The position numbers and the translations under genes are program-made. From Parapristionchus giblindavisi (lineage: Eukaryota; Nematoda; Chromadorea; Rhabditida; Diplogasteridae), in NCBI GenBank assembly GCA_943737045.1, contig CALSFV010000288.1:310001-374000 (forward strand): 64,000 nt of DNA, written 5' to 3'. Under the pieces are notes generated by a model, which was not told where the DNA came from, searched no databases, and saw nothing but the letters and a program-made list of their open reading frames with translations. Positions within the stretch are counted from its first letter, which is position 1. Every line of letters begins with the position of its first letter. Below are positions 59,214-64,000 of the stretch, one piece after another.

Positions 59214-60319
59214 GATATCTTGGCACCTAGATATTCAAAAAATGTTACTCTTGTTTGCTTTGAAAAAAATCTCTTATATGCTTTGAAAAAAATAGCAAAA
59301 AAGAAATCATCTTGAGAGAATTGAACATACGAGCAAAAGATTTTGAGATAAGACGAATACCCACTCGGCCACCACTTCTCTATTCTCTTGCTCTTCGAAA
59401 GAGCAAAGAGACCGGTTGTTGTTACAACACGAGAAAAAGTTAAATAGGAATGAAAGAGGAAAGATCATTTATTGTTAGAGAGAATGAGAGAGCAGCCGAT
59501 TGAACTTATGGCAAGAAATGAAAATGAAAAGTATAACAAAGGAGAGATGTTTGGCCAATTGCCTCCCTTATTTAAATATCGCTTTCTCTAGTCATTTGGC
59601 GGTCTCTAGTGAACAATGTCCCTTTGAGATAATGAATCATTGATATGGGAAATAGAGGGAATAACATAGATCATTAATATTCAAATGCTAATCTAATTCC
59701 TCAGATCATTGAGAGAATTTCAACTGTCCATACCAAAACATATTTTGAACGCTTATCGTTTCGATTTCGCTCTGAAATAGTAGAACGATTGCCATTTTGG
59801 TTGTTTTTATCGTATCGTGTCTGCCTAAAAATAATTAGAACCGGATCGATGTGAGCTACAACTTTGCTGTTGACTGCCAAGCTCTCAGATGTGAGGGGAA
59901 TTAGATATCTCTTCAAACGTGCCTCAAATGGGGCGAGGCGGGTGGAAAGAACATATAGTAAGGAGAGGGGAAGGGGGAGGGGCGAGAGATAGCGTAATCC
60001 CCGCTAATTTAGCGGTGATTACGCTATCTTTGGCAGTCTCTCTTCTCTCTTGCGGGAAGCGACGAGAGAGCGGCAAGGGATGGGAAGAGGGTGCGGTAAA
60101 TTCGATTACGCTTACGCTACGGCAACCCTAGTATGCATATAGATAAAATATAAAAAATAATATGCCGCCTGTTTCATTTGAGTTCGCAAGTTAACCAATA
60201 AACGGTAGAATTTGTACATTCACAGAACATTTGCGTGAAAGGAGAAGTGTTTAGTATTCATTTCATTCAAGTGCTGTTGCATGTTCAGTTGAGGAACGAC
60301 CATCGCCAACGACCAAATT

Positions 60320-60460
60320 ACACTGAGAGAAATGTATTTTTCATGGATCAGTAGACCTGTAAAGTATTATATTCAACACGCAATAAAGCGCGAAAAATAA
60401 ATAAATATAACACCTGACAAATACTATTCTCAAAGGTTAAGACTTTTTCTCTGTGGGTGC
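60320..60460. mobile_element. CACTGAGAGAAA-type MITE
   Basis: The left end CACTGAGAGAAATGTATTTT faces the complement of GACTTTTTCTCTGTGGG at the right, with AGACCTGTAAAGTATTATAT inside. Same loose family as 4157 and 38037. Confidence 0.5.
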
Positions 60461-60971
60461 ACTTGACCCTACTTGCCTGTTAAAACCCCCATGAAATGTA
60501 TAGAGCAATGATAGATTGCAAACTTGCATGGATGGACCTCTCTCGACAACAAAAAGTTCAAATTTTTGCTCTTGCCGGAGATACTGGCATGATTGACCTA
60601 ACACATATGATTCATTGTTTTTGGTATATCTAACAGGTCTTCCAGAAATGTGATATCTGTAGCTTGAACAAGAAGAAAGAAGTTTGGTTTCCAATCAATA
60701 TTTATTTTTTATTACTTTTTCTTATAAATTGCACAGGCAATCGGTCATCACAGCTGAAATTCTTGTCTACTCTTTATACGAAAGATATGTCATTACGAAC
60801 CATAGTTTATACAAGTTTTTCATGGCCTTTTAATCGAAATCCATCTGTCTTCTCTCGCCCGACAAACATTTAGACCCAATCGTAAAACTTCCCGTTCTCA
60901 TTCATTTTCATTGATTTCAAATGTCTAACAATAAGGAAAGATAAATATTATTGCAATTATTTGTATTATGT

Positions 60972-62613
60972 ATGGAACCTCTAATCGATCCTGCCGTAGA
61001 ACAAGCCATCGTTATTTATAATTTAGCATCAGGTACGAATTTCTTTTTCTCTACTGCAAAATCAGTTTTATTTTGCGAGCAGCGTTTGTTTTATCGATCG
61101 CATTTGGCCAAGTTACTATAACAAATAATGGTTTTTCATTTAAAAAAAAAGAGAAAAAAAGTATTCTCCACATATTGAAGTGTTATATTTTTAAATAGTG
61201 TTACGTCACGTTGGAAGCAAACCGTTTGTGCATACCCATGATGATTTCAGGAGTATTATCCTTCACTTTCAACGCCTTTGTCTGCGTACTAATTTTGTAT
61301 GATCAAGACCGACGCAATGCTGTATATAGAAAATTTCTGCTTTCTTTCCAAGTAATCCTCATTTTTGTTCTCATTAAATTGTTGTTGTTATATACTTATT
61401 TTAATAATCGATTTTGTCAGGTTTTAACACTAATGACCGATTGCGCGGTGTCGTTCGGAATTCCTGTCATTATGGCTAACAATCTTTCCATCTATGCAGC
61501 GGCACCAATACAATCTCCCATCGACATGATTACTTGCATGGTATGTTCATAGAAGTTTTAACGCCCTAATCCGATACCTGGTGAAGGTCCATGAAATTAC
61601 TGTAAACGGTTACGGTAGTCAATCATTTTCGATCTTTGGTTAAATCTTATTACCGCATCCCTATTCACACTCAGGGTTTTCCACTTCCGAGTCAACATAC
61701 CCCCACATTTACGTCTACGTGTGCGTAGATAAATGAAACGCGAGTTGACGTGCCGACTTAGTCGCCTAATTGTAAGACAAATTTAACGGTGCATAAAGAT
61801 GCAATAAGGAAAATCATGAGTTCTCATTTCTCACACTAGTTTGTCTTGAGCTGGTAAGAGTAACATAAAATAGTGAAAGTTAAAAGATTAAATATCAAAG
61901 ATCAAAGAGTAAAACTTCAATACAAATTAGCCTCTGACAAGAGAGGTCCGTGATCGCCGTCACCAGAATACACAAAGATCTCTTACATTTCAGTGTATCT
62001 ATCTCTTCATTCTGATCCAGTCTGTCAATGCGTATTTCAGCTGCATTCTCTGTCGGCGAAATGTCAGATGTTATCTGAATTCGTAATTAATTTGTTTTAA
62101 ACAACAACAAAAAGGAGCAATACTAATCTTTTAAAAGCACTCCCTGGTCTAATTTGAAATTACTTTCCACTCTGACAGTGATCTTTCGCTTTCATCGTCT
62201 TTGATAGAACGTTGCCAGAACGAAGCATACAAATATATAGCTCTTTAATCAAATCATTACTTCAGGGAATGGTTCCTCCTGATTCGAATACGCGACTCGG
62301 ACCTCGAGGTTTCATCGGTGTTTCCGTCTTTCTTAAATTGTGGGCTGCATCGATTGTGGCAATATTCTTCGTTCTGCTGCACACGGTGGCATATCCGGAA
62401 GATGTATGACATTAAATGACAATGACAATGAAGAAAAATGTCACAAGTAGAATTTTCGAGTAGAGTTTTTTGAAACGGAAAATTAGCTTTTTTTAGAAAG
62501 TGCTCACTGAAGTTAACCTTATAATTAGATAATTTGAGAATTGTCTAATTGCAGAGTCCACCGCCCGGTTTCGAATGGTTACTAACGAGGAATGTGTATT
62601 TAATGGTGCAAAT
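60972..62613 (+). CDS. Second-family 7TM receptor, interrupted by an hAT-like element
   Basis: Exons 60972..61032, 61251..61351, 61421..61540, 61994..62062, 62266..62403 and 62555.. join in phase (GT-AG; the donor after 62062 is a weaker GTCAGA). The protein begins MEPLIDPAVEQAIVIYNLAS. TM1 GVLSFTFNAFVCVLILY, then DQDRRNAVYRKFLLSFQ; TM2 CAVSFGIPVIMANNLSIYAA; TM3 CIYLFILIQSVNAYFSCI; TM4 GVSVFLKLWAASIVAIFFVL; then AYPED and SPPPGFEWLLTRNVYLMVQ (residue 182). There the frame runs into the element at 62614. Sequence behind the element gives only MKREAIP and a stop. TM5-TM7 are not in the window. If not a pseudogene, its 3' part would have to lie beyond 64 kb. Similar to Srh/Sri-type receptors. 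Confidence 0.65.
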
Positions 62614-63692
62614 CAGGGCTGGGACAAAAAATAATTTCGACCAAAAAATTTTTTGTTTGGGTTCAACAAAAAAAATTTCTCACCGAACAAAAAAAAAACC
62701 AAAAAAACCAAAAAAAAATAAAATAATTAATTTTTCCCATTGTTCCGAGAAAATTTTAACATTATCTCGTGTTGCTCTTACTTTAAATAGTAACTATTCT
62801 TTATTCAGAGTAAAAATTCTTAAAATCAACAACTAAAACAAACATAGAAGATAAATTCGTTGTCCATTTGTTATCGGCAGCATTTTATTGATTAGTTAAA
62901 GTAGGGGAATCAGGAAATTGAGGGTGCGCCATACATTTTAGGCACCCTCACCGTTTTATTTTTATATAGTGGGTAGATTTCGTTATTTTTCGGTTGAATT
63001 ATAATTTTTAGCTTAAAAAAGGACCCTTATATAGTGGGTAGATGCTAAAAAGAGCCGCATAGAGTGGGTCGATCCTCACCTTGTGAGGGTATGCAAATGT
63101 ATGGGGTGCGCTATTATCACGAAGAACGTGGGACCAATTATGTGGCATTCTGCATTCTCTAATAGATTCGAAAGGCTAAAGGCGTAGCCCGTGTTGCACT
63201 GGTTAGTAATCAGCGATTGTAACCGCACCACGAGCTTTTGGATTCCCGTTTGCGATTTTCTCTATATTCAGCTTTCAAATTCGAAAGGCCGCATTGTCCC
63301 TGGCATTTCCTTGGCGCAACAACGAACTTTCATGTCGGATTACGGTATTCCGGGGTATCCATAATTTGAGATAATATTGATTTTGTATTCAGGTAGATGT
63401 CATCTATAGCCCTGCCTGACAAGTATAGTCACTCAAGAAAAAATTCCCCTTCTTTAACACTATTCCGTAATATTACACTCAACAATGTTGCCTTACGGTG
63501 AAAAATGAACAACAAAACTGATCATAAACTAACTTTTCAGAAAATTTGTGTAAATTTTCTTTATCCGATTTTTTTGTTATTTTTTGGTTTTTGCAGAAAA
63601 ACCAAACAAAAAAATACCAAACAAAAAATTCTCAAAAACCCAAAAAAAACCAAAAAACAAAAAAATACCAAACAAAAAAAATCCCAGCCCTG
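62614..63692. mobile_element. hAT-like non-autonomous element with 8-bp TSD, in an exon
   Basis: Ends CAGGGCTGGGACAAAA and the complement of AAATCCCAGCCCTG, flanked by GTGCAAAT at 62606-62613 and 63693-63700. The subterminal regions are A-rich CCAAAAAAACC-type repeats. Nested inside are a small palindrome (about 62930-63115, GGGTGCGCCATACATTTTAG facing AAATGTATGGGGTGCGC) and a SINE-like copy (63183-63410). Same termini as the element at 12451. Confidence 0.9.
63183..63410 (+). mobile_element. SINE-like repeat, copy 3
   Basis: Head GTAGCCCGTGTTGCACTGGT, body TTCAAATTCGAAAGGCCGC, GCGCAACAACGAACTTTCAT, GGATTACGGTATTCCGGGGT and TTGTATTCAGGTAGATGTCA, in the same order as at 34936. Nested in the hAT-like element. 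Confidence 0.6.
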
Positions 63693-63700
63693 GTGCAAAT

Positions 63701-64000
63701 GAAGCGGGAAGCGATTCCATAGTTAATATAGTTATTATAGTTATTATATAGTTATTATAGTTCCATAGTTATTATAGTTAATCAATATATTTAGATCTTT
63801 AATTAAGTTAGTTTAGAATTATCAGCTTTACTCTTCGCTTCGCTCAACTTACATGGGCTGGCGCATTCGTTAACGATAGTAGGTAGGTGGTAGGATGTCT
63901 CACACAGGGCAAATAATGTAATAATTTAAATAATGCTCCAGTATGTTCAGTCACTATGGGTCACCAAAGCAGCGCGGGAATCAAATGAAAATGTGTGAAA
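63701..64000. other. Right edge, nothing recognised
   Basis: It starts with the interrupted exon remnant (ATGAAGCGGGAAGCGATTCC), then a GTTATTATA repeat. No gene or repeat identified after about 63800. Confidence 0.4.

Larger units (their letters stand above)
57300..60030. mobile_element. Large palindromic element, about 2.7 kb
   Basis: The left arm from about 57300 (AAAGATAGCGTAATCACCGG; CTTGGCAGTCAACAGCAAAG; CCGTCTATGTTTAGGTTCAT) recurs inverted to about 60030. The centre is near 58150. The right arm is interrupted by about 1 kb at 58560-59610. The outermost part contains small GATAGCGTAATC/GATTACGCTATC hairpins. Open frames of 80 and 71 aa at 57412 and 59916 are mirror copies of one arm. 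Confidence 0.85.

Noticed and set aside
58898..59286. Long [14 protein letters not shown] and LPLPLP open frames
   Set aside because: All are translations of the GGGAGA repeat on different frames and strands.
57412..59916. Two similar 71-80 aa frames suggesting a conserved small protein
   Set aside because: They are the two arms of one palindrome, so their similarity is explained by the inverted repeat.

Overview
The window looks like nuclear DNA from a free-living (rhabditid-type) nematode. It is AT-rich, with short introns (often 45-60 bp) that end in TTTCAG-like acceptors. It carries several members of two nematode-type 7TM chemoreceptor families, plus tRNA-Ala genes and many terminal-inverted-repeat (TIR) elements. 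I cannot name the species. All gene models are hand-assembled from splice sites, reading phase and comparison between paralogues inside the window.

Layout. 0.6-2.2 kb: a possible terminal exon (+) converges on a six-exon gene (-) for a 187-aa basic protein I do not recognise. 4.5-6.7 kb: an intact ten-exon chemoreceptor (copy A, 340 aa), followed by broken receptor fragments at 6.8, 8.3 and 9.8 kb, a variant tRNA-Ala and a single-TM exon. 10.9-14.5 kb: an inverted pair of minisatellites around a 1.7-kb hAT-like element with an 8-bp target duplication. 14.5-23.1 kb: a tandem triplication of about 3 kb directly upstream of receptor copy D; units 2 and 3 carry a 425-bp hAT-like insertion that unit 1 lacks. 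23.4-32.1 kb: copy D, whose intron 8 (6.6 kb) is filled by a foldback element with two more TTAA-flanked foldbacks inside it. 33.4-34.3 kb: a four-exon gene for a small single-TM protein with a Thr/Pro-rich domain. 35.7-40.0 kb: receptor copy E (-, 376 aa, intact), with a 5'-truncated non-LTR retrotransposon and a hairpin MITE in intron 8.

41-51.4 kb: more members and fragments of the single-TM Thr-rich family (near-complete models at 46.5-47.7 and 49.3-51.4 kb), mixed with TA-flanked MITEs. 52.3-55.4 and 61.0-62.6 kb: two members of a second chemoreceptor family. The first has a frameshift; the second is cut in its last recognisable exon by an hAT-like element with an 8-bp duplication. 55.4 kb: an intact tRNA-Ala. 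55.7-60.0 kb: two large palindromic elements, one with tRNA-like heads in its arms and a decayed spliced gene fragment in its spacer, the other holding a 263-bp purine-only tract.

Taken together this is a birth-and-death cluster of chemosensory receptors, with a local expansion of an undescribed-looking single-TM mucin-like family, remodelled by foldback and hAT-like elements. The best candidates for something new are the MGW/Thr-rich family, the nested TTAA foldbacks inside a receptor intron, and the foldbacks whose arms carry pol III A/B-box modules.
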